DNA of 33,659 nucleotides, taken from an uncultured Lachnospiraceae bacterium. GTDB lineage: Bacteria; Bacillota_A; Clostridia; Lachnospirales; Lachnospiraceae. Numbering within the stretch: the first letter of the stretch is position 1; each line of letters opens with the position of its first letter. The notes under the pieces are model-generated. The model did no database searches. It had not been told where the DNA came from and saw only the letters and a program-made list of their open reading frames with translations. This document shows positions 14,588-22,778 of this stretch, one piece after another. Where the stretch lies: positions 1-33,659 of the forward strand of contig CAJUQU010000010.1 in NCBI GenBank assembly GCA_910588595.1, given 5' to 3'. The position numbers and the translations under genes were made by a program.

Positions 14588-17047
14588 ATGGACAATAATC
14601 AAGTCAACAATTACGACAACAATTCCAATCGTAATAACGGAGGCTCAGGAAACGGCAGCGGTGGCGGGAATGGTAACAACAATAATAATGGCAGGGATCC
14701 GAAAAAGCAGAGTATCATCATCATGATCACTGCGGCAGTTCTGTCGCTGCTCTGTATCAGCTATTTCACGCGCGCGGTGTCGGGGGCTACGACGGTTGAG
14801 ATCTCATACAATAAGTTTATCGAGATGGTGGACGCTGGAACGATAGAATCAGTGAAGATCGAGTCGAGCCAGATCGAGATCACGCCGGTGTCGAGCACCC
14901 AGGAGAATCAGAGTCCGAACAGTCTGCTCGCCTCCGCAGTCAGGGTGACTTATATCACGGGAAAAGTGGAGGACGATGAGACGCTCACACAGCGCCTGCT
15001 CGATGCGGGGGTGGAAGTGCGGGGCACGGTCCCTGACGGTTCGGGTATCATTCTGTCCCTTCTATATTATATAGTACCGATTCTGCTGATGTGGGGATTG
15101 CTGAGCCTGCTCTTTAGGAAGATGACCGGCGGGGGCGGCGCATTCAGCATGGGGAAGAGCAATGCCAAGGTATATGTGCAGAAGGAGACCGGCATCACAT
15201 TCCGGGATGTCGCTGGAGAGGACGAGGCGAAGGAATCTCTGCAGGAGGTAGTTGATTTCCTGCACAATCCAGGCAGATATGTAAAGATCGGCGCGAAACT
15301 TCCCAAGGGCGCGCTGCTCGTGGGACCGCCTGGTACTGGTAAGACGATGCTTGCTAAGGCGGTCGCCGGTGAGGCGAAGGTTCCTTTTTTCTCGCTTGCC
15401 GGCTCTGATTTTATCGAACTGTACGTCGGTGTCGGTGCATCGCGTGTGCGTGATCTGTTTAAGGAAGCGGAGAAGAATGCACCGTGCATCATTTTTATCG
15501 ATGAGATCGACGCGATCGGCAGGAGCCGGGATTCGAAATACGGCGGCGGAAATGAGGAGCGCGAACAGACCCTGAACCAGCTGCTCTCTGAGATGGACGG
15601 TTTTGACGGCAAGAAAGGGATCATTATCCTCGCGGCGACCAACAGACCAGAGATCCTCGACAAGGCGCTGCTGCGTCCAGGACGTTTTGACAGACGTATC
15701 ATTGTTGATAAGCCCGATCTAAAGGGGCGTGTTAATATCCTGAAAGTACATGCAAAGGATGTGCTGATGGACGAGACAGTCGATCTTGATGCCATCGCAC
15801 TTGCAACGAGCGGCGCTGTCGGTGCTGATCTTGCCAATATGATCAATGAGGCTGCGATCAATGCAGTGAAAGAGGGCAGGGAATTTGTCAGCCAGAAGGA
15901 TCTGTTCAACGCAGTGGAAGTGGTGCTTGTCGGAAAGGAGAAAAAGGACCGCATCATGAGCAAGGAGGAGCGCAAGATCGTTTCTTATCATGAGGTTGGC
16001 CATGCGCTGATCAGTGCTCTGCAGAAGAATTCTGAGCCTGTACAGAAGATCACGATCGTTCCGCGTACCATGGGGGCGCTCGGCTACGTTATGCATGTGC
16101 CGGAGGATGAGAAATATCTGAACTCTAAGGATGAGCTGCACGATATGATCGTGGGACTGCTGGGAGGACGTGCGGCGGAGGAGATCGTGTTCGATACTGT
16201 CACGACAGGCGCATCGAATGATATCGAGAAAGCGACGGGTATTGCGCGCTCGATGATCACGCGGTATGGTATGAGTGAAAAGTTTGGTTTGATGGGGCTG
16301 GAAACTGTCGAGAGTCAGTATCTGGATGGAAGAAGTTCGCTGAACTGTGCAGAGAATACGGCAGCGGAGATCGACACAGAGGTCATGATCATGCTCAAAT
16401 CATGTTATGAGGAAGCACTCGGACTGCTCCGCGAGAACCGCGATGTGATGGATCAGATCGCTGCGCATTTGATCGAAAAAGAGACGATCACAGGCAAGGA
16501 GTTCATGAAGATCTACCGCGAGGCGAAGGGACTTCCTGAACCTGAGGAGAAAAAGGAAACAGTTGAGAATGCAGAGGATGCAAAAACGACTGCTCAGGAG
16601 ACAGATCGCACAGACGAAGCTTCCGGCGGCGGGAAGCAGGAGGAATCTGTATCGATTCCAGATGTCGTGCAGCAGCCAGCGTGCACGGCACAGCAGCCAG
16701 ATGAGCAGGGCAGCCGGTGGAGTATGCCGCCTGCCTATGACTGGAATCCTGCAAACATGCAGCAGGGGCAGTACCAGGGAGCACAGCCGCAGGATCCATG
16801 CCAGGAGTACGGAAATCCACAGCTACAGAATCCTGCCGCACAGCAGTATCCGGATTTGCAGCAGCAGTATCAAAATCCTCCGCAGCAGAGTCCATATCCC
16901 TATCAGAATCCGCAGACGCCACAGAATGCAAGTCTGCCGGAAGATAATGGGAGCAACGGTGAGACGTCACGGTTTGGTTCTGTGTGGGACAGAAATGTGA
17001 ACGGGAACCGCGATCATGGCAACCAGAATAGCGATAACAGATGGTAG
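14588..17047 (+). CDS. ftsH: ATP-dependent zinc metalloprotease FtsH
   Basis: A membrane-anchored AAA+ protease that extracts and degrades membrane and regulatory proteins. Order of parts: an Asn/Gly-rich N-terminus (1-39), first membrane helix (about 42-62), extracytoplasmic domain, second helix (about 154-176), AAA module with Walker A GPPGTGKT (246-253), Walker B IIFIDEID and the SRH around TNRPEILDKALLRPGRFDRR, then the zinc peptidase with HEVGH (468-472) and D545 as third ligand. After about 650 comes an acidic, then Gln/Pro/Asn/Tyr-rich tail of about 170 residues to 819. The family is usually about 600-700 long, so both termini are extra. The start is fixed by GAAAGGA upstream and by homology beginning well inside. 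A terminator follows at 17114. Confidence 0.97.
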   Translation: MDNNQVNNYDNNSNRNNGGSGNGSGGGNGNNNNNGRDPKKQSIIIMITAAVLSLLCISYFTRAVSGATTVEISYNKFIEMVDAGTIESVKIESSQIEITPVSSTQENQSPNSLLASAVRVTYITGKVEDDETLTQRLLDAGVEVRGTVPDGSGIILSLLYYIVPILLMWGLLSLLFRKMTGGGGAFSMGKSNAKVYVQKETGITFRDVAGEDEAKESLQEVVDFLHNPGRYVKIGAKLPKGALLVGPPGTGKTMLAKAVAGEAKVPFFSLAGSDFIELYVGVGASRVRDLFKEAEKNAPCIIFIDEIDAIGRSRDSKYGGGNEEREQTLNQLLSEMDGFDGKKGIIILAATNRPEILDKALLRPGRFDRRIIVDKPDLKGRVNILKVHAKDVLMDETVDLDAIALATSGAVGADLANMINEAAINAVKEGREFVSQKDLFNAVEVVLVGKEKKDRIMSKEERKIVSYHEVGHALISALQKNSEPVQKITIVPRTMGALGYVMHVPEDEKYLNSKDELHDMIVGLLGGRAAEEIVFDTVTTGASNDIEKATGIARSMITRYGMSEKFGLMGLETVESQYLDGRSSLNCAENTAAEIDTEVMIMLKSCYEEALGLLRENRDVMDQIAAHLIEKETITGKEFMKIYREAKGLPEPEEKKETVENAEDAKTTAQETDRTDEASGGGKQEESVSIPDVVQQPACTAQQPDEQGSRWSMPPAYDWNPANMQQGQYQGAQPQDPCQEYGNPQLQNPAAQQYPDLQQQYQNPPQQSPYPYQNPQTPQNASLPEDNGSNGETSRFGSVWDRNVNGNRDHGNQNSDNRW

Positions 17048-17113
17048 GATCAGAATATTGCGGCAGAGCATACATGGTTTAGCAGAATATTTGAATTAGG
17101 AAATAGAAGAGGG

Positions 17114-17145
17114 ACTGGTGCAAGGAACGAGCTGCATCAGTTTTT
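17114..17145 (+). terminator. Terminator after ftsH
   Basis: ACTGGTGCA (17114-17122) pairs with TGCATCAGT (17133-17141; one G-U pair) around a 10-nt loop, followed by a run of T to 17145. It separates ftsH from uvrC. Confidence 0.7.
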
Positions 17146-17202
17146 CTATAGGCACAGTTTGGCGGGGGTAAGCTTTGCTGTCTTTGCGGAAGGGGGAACA
17201 GG

Positions 17203-19140
17203 ATGCCGGATATATCTTTGCAGACAGATGAGGAAAAAACAACTGAAAATAAGGAATTTGACGTGAAGGAAGAGCTGCACAAGCTTCCAAATAAACCGGG
17301 TGTGTATATCATGCACGATGCGGACGACACGATCTTATATGTGGGGAAGGCGAAGAACCTGCACAACAGAGTGCGGTCTTATTTCAAGGAGAATATCGGG
17401 CGCGGACCGCAGATTGACAAGATGGTTTCTCTGATCGCGCGGTTTGAGTATATCGTGACAGATTCCGAACTGGAGGCGCTGGTTCTGGAAAATAATCTGA
17501 TCAAAGAATATTCGCCGAAATACAATACGCTGCTAAAGGATGATAAGACCTATCCTTATATCAAGGTGACACTGGGGGAGGAGTATCCGCGCGTCATGTC
17601 CGTGCGGCAGATGAAGAAAGATAAGGCAAAGTACTTTGGACCTTTTACAAACGGGGGTGTGAAGGAGAGTATTGATCTGATCAACAAGCTTTACCAGCTG
17701 CGGACGTGCAACAGGAAGCTGCCTAGAGATTGCGGGAAGGAGCGTCCCTGCCTGAATCATCATATCGGTCAGTGCTGTGCCCCTTGTCAGGGAAATATAT
17801 CCAAGGAGGAATATGCACAGAGGATCGACCAGGCGATCGATTTTCTGAACGGAAAGCAGCAGCCTGTTATCAAAGAGTTGAAGGAGAAGATGGAACGCGC
17901 TTCGGAAATGATGGATTTCGAGGAGGCGATCCGGTACCGCGATCTGGTCGAAAGTGTCAAGAAGGTCAGCGAGACGCAGAAGATGTCGGACAATGTGGGT
18001 GAGGACAAGGATATCATCGCGCTTGCGATCGATGGAAACGAGACGGTTGTGCAGGTGTTTTTCCTGCGGAACGGAAAGCTGATCGGCAGGGAACACTTTT
18101 ATATGATGCAGGTTGAGGAGCCGACGGCGGACAATATCCTCACGAGTTTTGTGAAACAGTTTTATGCGGGCACACCGTTTATACCAAGGGAGATCATGCT
18201 GCAGGAACCGATTGAGGACATGGAGCTGGTGGAGCGCTGGCTGACGAGCAGAAAGGGAACACGCGTACATCTGAAAGTGCCGCTAAAGGGATCGAAGGAG
18301 CGGCTGGTAGACCTGGCAGCAAGGAATGCGCAGCTTGTCTTGAGTCAGGACAGGGAGCGCATCAAGCGCGAGGAGGGAAGAACCATCGGCGCGGTGAAGG
18401 AGATAGAGGAGATTCTTGGCATCAGACCACTGACGCGCATGGAGGCATTTGATATCTCAAATACCAGCGGTTTTGCAAATGTAGGATCCATGGTTGTGTA
18501 TGAGAAGGGGAAACCGAAACGCAGCGATTACAGAAAGTTTCGCATGAAGACGGTTGCGGGACCAGATGACTATGCCTGCATGCAGGAGGTTTTGACGAGA
18601 CGGTTTCGGCACGGACTTGACGAGCGCGAGGAGATGCGTCTGGATGAGAACAGTGTCGGAGAGGATTTTGGAAGTTTTACGAAATTTCCGGATCTGCTGC
18701 TGATGGACGGCGGACGCGGCCAGGTCAATATCGCACTGCAGGTACTTGATGAGCTTGGCATCAACATCCCGGTCTGTGGCATGGTGAAGGATGACAACCA
18801 TCGAACAAGGGGGCTGTATTTTAATAATGTCGAACTGCCCATCGACACGCACAGTGAAGGGTTTAAACTGATCACACGCATACAGGACGAGGCGCACCGC
18901 TTTGCGATCACATATCACAGGTCGCTGCGGAGCAAGGCGCAGGTACATTCTGTTCTTGATGAGATACCAGGGGTGGGACCAAGCCGCAGAAAAGCACTGA
19001 TGAGGTATTTTAAGTCGATTGAGGAGCTGCGTGCTGCCGATGCTGCCAAAATCTCCGAGGTGCCTGGGATCACAGCGAATGTTGCGGAGGAGATCCATCG
19101 TTTTTTTGCGCGCGAGTCGAATCGGGAGAACAGGGAATAA
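17203..19140 (+). CDS. uvrC: Excinuclease ABC subunit C
   Basis: This 645-residue protein is the nuclease of nucleotide excision repair and cuts DNA on both sides of a lesion with UvrB. The order of domains is complete: GIY-YIG nuclease (GVYIM at 33-37, YVGKAKNLHNR at 46-56), a cysteine cluster (RTCNRKLPRDCG...CLNHHIGQCCAPC), the UVR helical hairpin near 205-240 (MMDFEEAIRYRDL), an RNase H-like nuclease domain (MEAFDISNTSG, LLMDGGRGQVN) and C-terminal helix-hairpin-helix motifs (IPGVGPSRRKALM). The ATG at 17203 is preceded by AAGGGGGAACAGG. The first 24 residues before the conserved core are acidic and not part of the family consensus, so a slightly later start cannot be excluded. Confidence 0.97.
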   Translation: MPDISLQTDEEKTTENKEFDVKEELHKLPNKPGVYIMHDADDTILYVGKAKNLHNRVRSYFKENIGRGPQIDKMVSLIARFEYIVTDSELEALVLENNLIKEYSPKYNTLLKDDKTYPYIKVTLGEEYPRVMSVRQMKKDKAKYFGPFTNGGVKESIDLINKLYQLRTCNRKLPRDCGKERPCLNHHIGQCCAPCQGNISKEEYAQRIDQAIDFLNGKQQPVIKELKEKMERASEMMDFEEAIRYRDLVESVKKVSETQKMSDNVGEDKDIIALAIDGNETVVQVFFLRNGKLIGREHFYMMQVEEPTADNILTSFVKQFYAGTPFIPREIMLQEPIEDMELVERWLTSRKGTRVHLKVPLKGSKERLVDLAARNAQLVLSQDRERIKREEGRTIGAVKEIEEILGIRPLTRMEAFDISNTSGFANVGSMVVYEKGKPKRSDYRKFRMKTVAGPDDYACMQEVLTRRFRHGLDEREEMRLDENSVGEDFGSFTKFPDLLLMDGGRGQVNIALQVLDELGINIPVCGMVKDDNHRTRGLYFNNVELPIDTHSEGFKLITRIQDEAHRFAITYHRSLRSKAQVHSVLDEIPGVGPSRRKALMRYFKSIEELRAADAAKISEVPGITANVAEEIHRFFARESNRENRE

Positions 19141-19200
19141 GAGTTAGAAGAAACGAGTGAACACTAACAATAAAGACGATATATTGGAAGGTTTGATACC

Positions 19201-19229
19201 TTGACGGAGAGCGGATGTCAGCGTAAAAT
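19201..19229 (+). promoter_or_regulatory. Promoter upstream of the VWA-LRR-MoxR cluster
   Basis: TTGACG (19201-19206) and TAAAAT (19224-19229), 17-bp spacer. A second possible start is the extended -10 TGGTATACT at 19263-19271, which has a weaker -35. Confidence 0.6.
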
Positions 19230-19262
19230 AAAAGAATAAGTTATTTTCTAACAGTGTCTGAA

Positions 19263-19277
19263 TGGTATACTGTACCA
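19263..19277. promoter_or_regulatory. Palindromic operator candidate
   Basis: TGGTATACTGTACCA has 5-bp inverted arms (TGGTA/TACCA) and covers the extended -10 sequence, 44 bp before the VWA gene. It could bind a repressor, but no regulator is encoded next to it. Confidence 0.35.
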
Positions 19278-19320
19278 TAATAAGAAGAATTTCTAAACAT
19301 TTCACGAGGGGTAAAATAAA

Positions 19321-20721
19321 GTGTCAGATGAAATCGAAAACAATCAAAATGAAAACGAATTGACGGAGAAGGCAAATGATCAGGAGAAGCGGCAGAAGAC
19401 AGAAAAAATAGCGGCTGAGATCCTCCAGATGTCAAAGAACAAACTGCTCGTCAACATGCGGTTTATGGATATGTCGCTCAATCAGTTTCAGATTTTTCCA
19501 AAACCTGAATACACACCCTTTACTGCAAGCGACGGGAAAATATATATCTACGCCCCGGAACATATTTTAAAGGCGTACATGCTCGACGAGAACCTTCCCG
19601 TGCGGAATTTCCTGCACACTGTCCTGCACTGCGTTTTCAAGCACTTCTTTGTGAGCACGCTGGTGAATCATAAGATGTGGGATCTGGCGTGCGACATCGC
19701 GGTGGAGAGCACGATCAACGATCTAAACCTGAACTATCTGAATATCAGCAAAGCCAAAGAACAGATCCAGTTTTTTGAACTCTTTAAGAAAAAGGTCCAG
19801 ACCATCACCGCGGAGAAGATCTACAGCTATTTTCTGGACGAGAAGCTCTCCGACGATCTGGTGGAGAGACTGTCACGTCTGTTCAAAGGTGACGATCATG
19901 TGCTCTGGTTTCTCACGGAGGAACAGAAGAAAAGGATGGGGCTGTACGGTGCCGCCGTGGAAAACAGACTCCTTCTGACAGACAGGGCAGCGCTCCTGGA
20001 GAGCTGGGAGAACATTGCCCTGCGGATGCAGACCGAGCTGGTGATGTTTGTAAAACAGCGCGGGACAGAGGCGGGGCTGCTGACGCAGAATTTGCGGGAA
20101 GTGACCAGGGAGCGCTATGATTACACGGAATTTCTCAAAAAGTTTGCCGTCAGGGGCGAGGTGATGAAGCTCGATCCGGATGAGTTTGATCACAATTTCT
20201 ACACCTATGGCCTGCAGCTCTATGAGAACATGCCGCTGATCGAGCCGTTGGAGTACAGGGAGGTGAAGCGGATCCGGGAGTTTGTGATCGCGATCGACAC
20301 ATCGGGATCGACGTCGGGGCAGCTGGTGCAGACGTTTGTGCAGAAGACGTACAATATCCTCAAGAGTACGGAAAGTTTTTTCACCAGGATAAACATACAT
20401 ATCATACAGTGCGACACGGTCATCCAGGAGGATGTGAAGATCACGACCCAGGAGGAATTTGACGCTTATCTGAAAGAAATGAAGCTCCACGGTCTGGGCG
20501 GGACAGATTTTCGCCCGGTGTTTGGGTATGTCAACGCGATGGTGGACAATGGCGAATTTGAAAATCTGAAGGGGCTGATCTATTTTACCGACGGGTACGG
20601 CGTGTTTCCGCAGAAGAAACCGCCTTACGAAACCGCATTTGTGTTCATAGAAGAATCGTACAACAATTACGACGTTCCGTCGTGGGCAATGAGACTGGTG
20701 CTGAGGGAAGAGGAGATATAG
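19321..20721 (+). CDS. VWA-like protein with DUF2201-type putative metallopeptidase region
   Basis: A 466-residue cytoplasmic protein. The N-terminal part (about 30-180) matches the putative metallopeptidase region that precedes VWA-like domains in DUF2201 proteins, but where an HExxH motif would be expected it reads HTVLH (99-103), followed by H108; the catalytic Glu is missing. The C-terminal VWA domain starts near 318 with a metal-ion site D326-x-S328-x-S330 (IDTSGS), T395 in GLGGTDF and D424 in FTDG. GTG is the start, with CGAGGGG 9 bp upstream; no ATG is in frame nearby. It is the first gene of a same-strand row that ends in a MoxR ATPase, the usual partner of such VWA proteins. Function is inferred only at the level of a MoxR-VWA pair. 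Confidence 0.85.
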   Translation: MSDEIENNQNENELTEKANDQEKRQKTEKIAAEILQMSKNKLLVNMRFMDMSLNQFQIFPKPEYTPFTASDGKIYIYAPEHILKAYMLDENLPVRNFLHTVLHCVFKHFFVSTLVNHKMWDLACDIAVESTINDLNLNYLNISKAKEQIQFFELFKKKVQTITAEKIYSYFLDEKLSDDLVERLSRLFKGDDHVLWFLTEEQKKRMGLYGAAVENRLLLTDRAALLESWENIALRMQTELVMFVKQRGTEAGLLTQNLREVTRERYDYTEFLKKFAVRGEVMKLDPDEFDHNFYTYGLQLYENMPLIEPLEYREVKRIREFVIAIDTSGSTSGQLVQTFVQKTYNILKSTESFFTRINIHIIQCDTVIQEDVKITTQEEFDAYLKEMKLHGLGGTDFRPVFGYVNAMVDNGEFENLKGLIYFTDGYGVFPQKKPPYETAFVFIEESYNNYDVPSWAMRLVLREEEI

Positions 20722-20777
20722 AAGATCAGCTTGTCTGATCGCAGAATAGGGTGTCAGGATGTATAGGGGGAATGAAA

Positions 20778-22697
20778 ATGGAACTTGCGCAGAAGGAGAA
20801 AGCCGCGCGGCTGCAGGAGGCGGTGATCAACAGCTCTGTCGATGCGCTTTCTAAAGTGTGTGATGAGCTCGGCGAGGTGGAGATGACGGCGCCGGCGCTG
20901 GGACTGGCGTGCCGTTTCCGGGGGATTGACGCGGTGAGGGTGCTGGTCGAAAAAGGAGCGGTCTTTGATTTTCCGTCGACCGAGGAAATGGAGATAAGAT
21001 ATCACTGCCACATCGGCGAAAAACATGCGCAGTACAGGGAGAATTACCGCACCAATTATTCGCTGTATCTGCTCAGAAGCTTTCGTGGAGGGATAAAGGG
21101 TGCCCGTTGTCTGGAAGGTATGAAATTTGCGAAGAATGCAAAGAAGGAAGACGGCAGTATGCTGCCATTTCTTGCGGATCAGGAACGGATCGCAGTGCTT
21201 GCGTATCTGATCGAAAGGAAGGATGAACTGTCTTTTGTGCCGGAGGAGTTACTTTTCTATGCAATATTTGCCAAAGATACTGTCATTTATGAGGAGCTGA
21301 AAAAGCGCGGTGTCTCTGTTTCAGAGAAGCGTATTTATGCGCTTACAGAGGGGAATATGGCAGATGGTTATTGGTTTGAGTTTGGCAGCATGACGAAGGG
21401 GCTTGCCGATCAGGATTATATCGAGGTCATGCAGAAGCTTTATATGGAGATGCGTGGAAAGCAGTTTCGTTACACAGAAAATATGTTTGGCAATACTCGG
21501 AAACGTTTCGGTGATATTGGGATCTTTGCGTTTTTCTTATCCCATTTTAACCAGAAAAAAATGAAAAAATATCAGATCATACGTGAACTGATAGATGCGG
21601 GCGCTCTCGATGCGCTGGCAGTGACCGAGAGAGAAGGCTGGTTCAATCTTCCGAAAAAGCGCGACGAGATGATAGCATATGCCGCGCAGAAAGAAAAAAC
21701 AGAAGTATTGGCATGGCTGCTCGAAGTCAAAAACCGCACTGCCGATCTCGCTGCCGAACAGGAAAAGGCTGAAAAGAGGGTGATGCGCGAACTGAATGCG
21801 GCGCCGGATTCTGTTAGTGCGCTTAAGAAAATATGGAGTTATAAGAAGGAGGATGACGGCACACTCACTATAACAAACTACAAAGGTACTGCCTTAGAGG
21901 TCGTTGTGCCAGAGAAAATCGGAAAAGGGATTGTCACAGCGATCGGAAAAGCGGCTTTTACGGGACGCGAATATATGAAAGCACAAGAACGACGCAGATA
22001 TCAGGTACAAGATCGTTATAATCCCAAAGTTACAGACGGGCAGATCAGCCAGCACAGGGAGATCACAAGGATCAAGCTGCCAGAGACGATTCAGTATATT
22101 GGAGCAGGTGCCTTTGACACGATGCGTTCATTAAAAGAAATCAATCTACCTGCAGGAGTCAAGGAGATCGGGTTTTCGGCGTTTGTGGGATGCAGATCTC
22201 TAAAAAGGATCATATTGCCTGAAAACTTGGAAAGGATCGGTGACTGGGCATTTGTCCGCACAGGATTGGAGGAGATCGCGATTCCTGAAAAGGTTCGTGA
22301 AATAGGAGAGATGGCTTTTTTGCAAAACAGCTTTTTAAAAAAGGTTACGATCCCTGGAAATGTCAGAAAAATAGGGAAAAGGGCATTTGAACAATGCCCG
22401 CTGCTTGAAAAGCTGCATATAGGTGAGGGTGTCGAGGAAATCGACGAGGGTGCATTTGTTGGCTGTATCCTTCTGAAAAATCTCACGATCCCAAGCACTG
22501 TGAAAGTCATTAGAGAAAATTTGTTCGCCCTCTGCGAGATGCTCGAAAATGTACAGATCTATGATGGTGTGGAAGAAATCGAGGAGGGGGCGTTTGACAA
22601 GTGCCAGAATCTTACTGTAGTATGTCCCAAAGGGAGCAGGGCGGAGGCTTATTGCAGAACAAATCAGATCCAATTTAAAAACAGCGATGACAATTAA
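20778..22697 (+). CDS. Ankyrin-like/LRR_5 (BspA-type) protein, paralogue 1
   Basis: A 639-residue protein without signal peptide or membrane segment. Residues 38-61 (APALGLACRFRGIDAVRVLVEKGA) look like an ankyrin repeat, and the next 250 residues are helical with no known motif. A conserved hinge (KNRTADLAAEQEKAEK, then LKKIWSYKK) leads to a C-terminal array from about 425 with eight roughly 23-residue LRR_5 units of the form IxIPxxVxxIGxxAFxxCxxLxx, closed by a capping CPKGSRAEAYC. I chose the ATG at 20778 because all three paralogues align from Met-Glu and AGGGGGA sits just upstream; a GTG at 20751 is also in frame. It starts 56 bp after the VWA gene. A recognition role is inferred from the repeats. 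Confidence 0.85.
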   Translation: MELAQKEKAARLQEAVINSSVDALSKVCDELGEVEMTAPALGLACRFRGIDAVRVLVEKGAVFDFPSTEEMEIRYHCHIGEKHAQYRENYRTNYSLYLLRSFRGGIKGARCLEGMKFAKNAKKEDGSMLPFLADQERIAVLAYLIERKDELSFVPEELLFYAIFAKDTVIYEELKKRGVSVSEKRIYALTEGNMADGYWFEFGSMTKGLADQDYIEVMQKLYMEMRGKQFRYTENMFGNTRKRFGDIGIFAFFLSHFNQKKMKKYQIIRELIDAGALDALAVTEREGWFNLPKKRDEMIAYAAQKEKTEVLAWLLEVKNRTADLAAEQEKAEKRVMRELNAAPDSVSALKKIWSYKKEDDGTLTITNYKGTALEVVVPEKIGKGIVTAIGKAAFTGREYMKAQERRRYQVQDRYNPKVTDGQISQHREITRIKLPETIQYIGAGAFDTMRSLKEINLPAGVKEIGFSAFVGCRSLKRIILPENLERIGDWAFVRTGLEEIAIPEKVREIGEMAFLQNSFLKKVTIPGNVRKIGKRAFEQCPLLEKLHIGEGVEEIDEGAFVGCILLKNLTIPSTVKVIRENLFALCEMLENVQIYDGVEEIEEGAFDKCQNLTVVCPKGSRAEAYCRTNQIQFKNSDDN

Positions 22698-22778
22698 CAA
22701 AAAACAAAAAATAGATAGACTCTCGGAAAGGCACAAAAACACTCCGGGAGCCTACGAATTTGTATGGGGGGTATGAAG

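Noticed and set aside
15067..15975. Minus-strand open frame of about 300 codons inside ftsH
   Set aside because: Serine-rich shadow of the AAA domain; no start signal or family resemblance.
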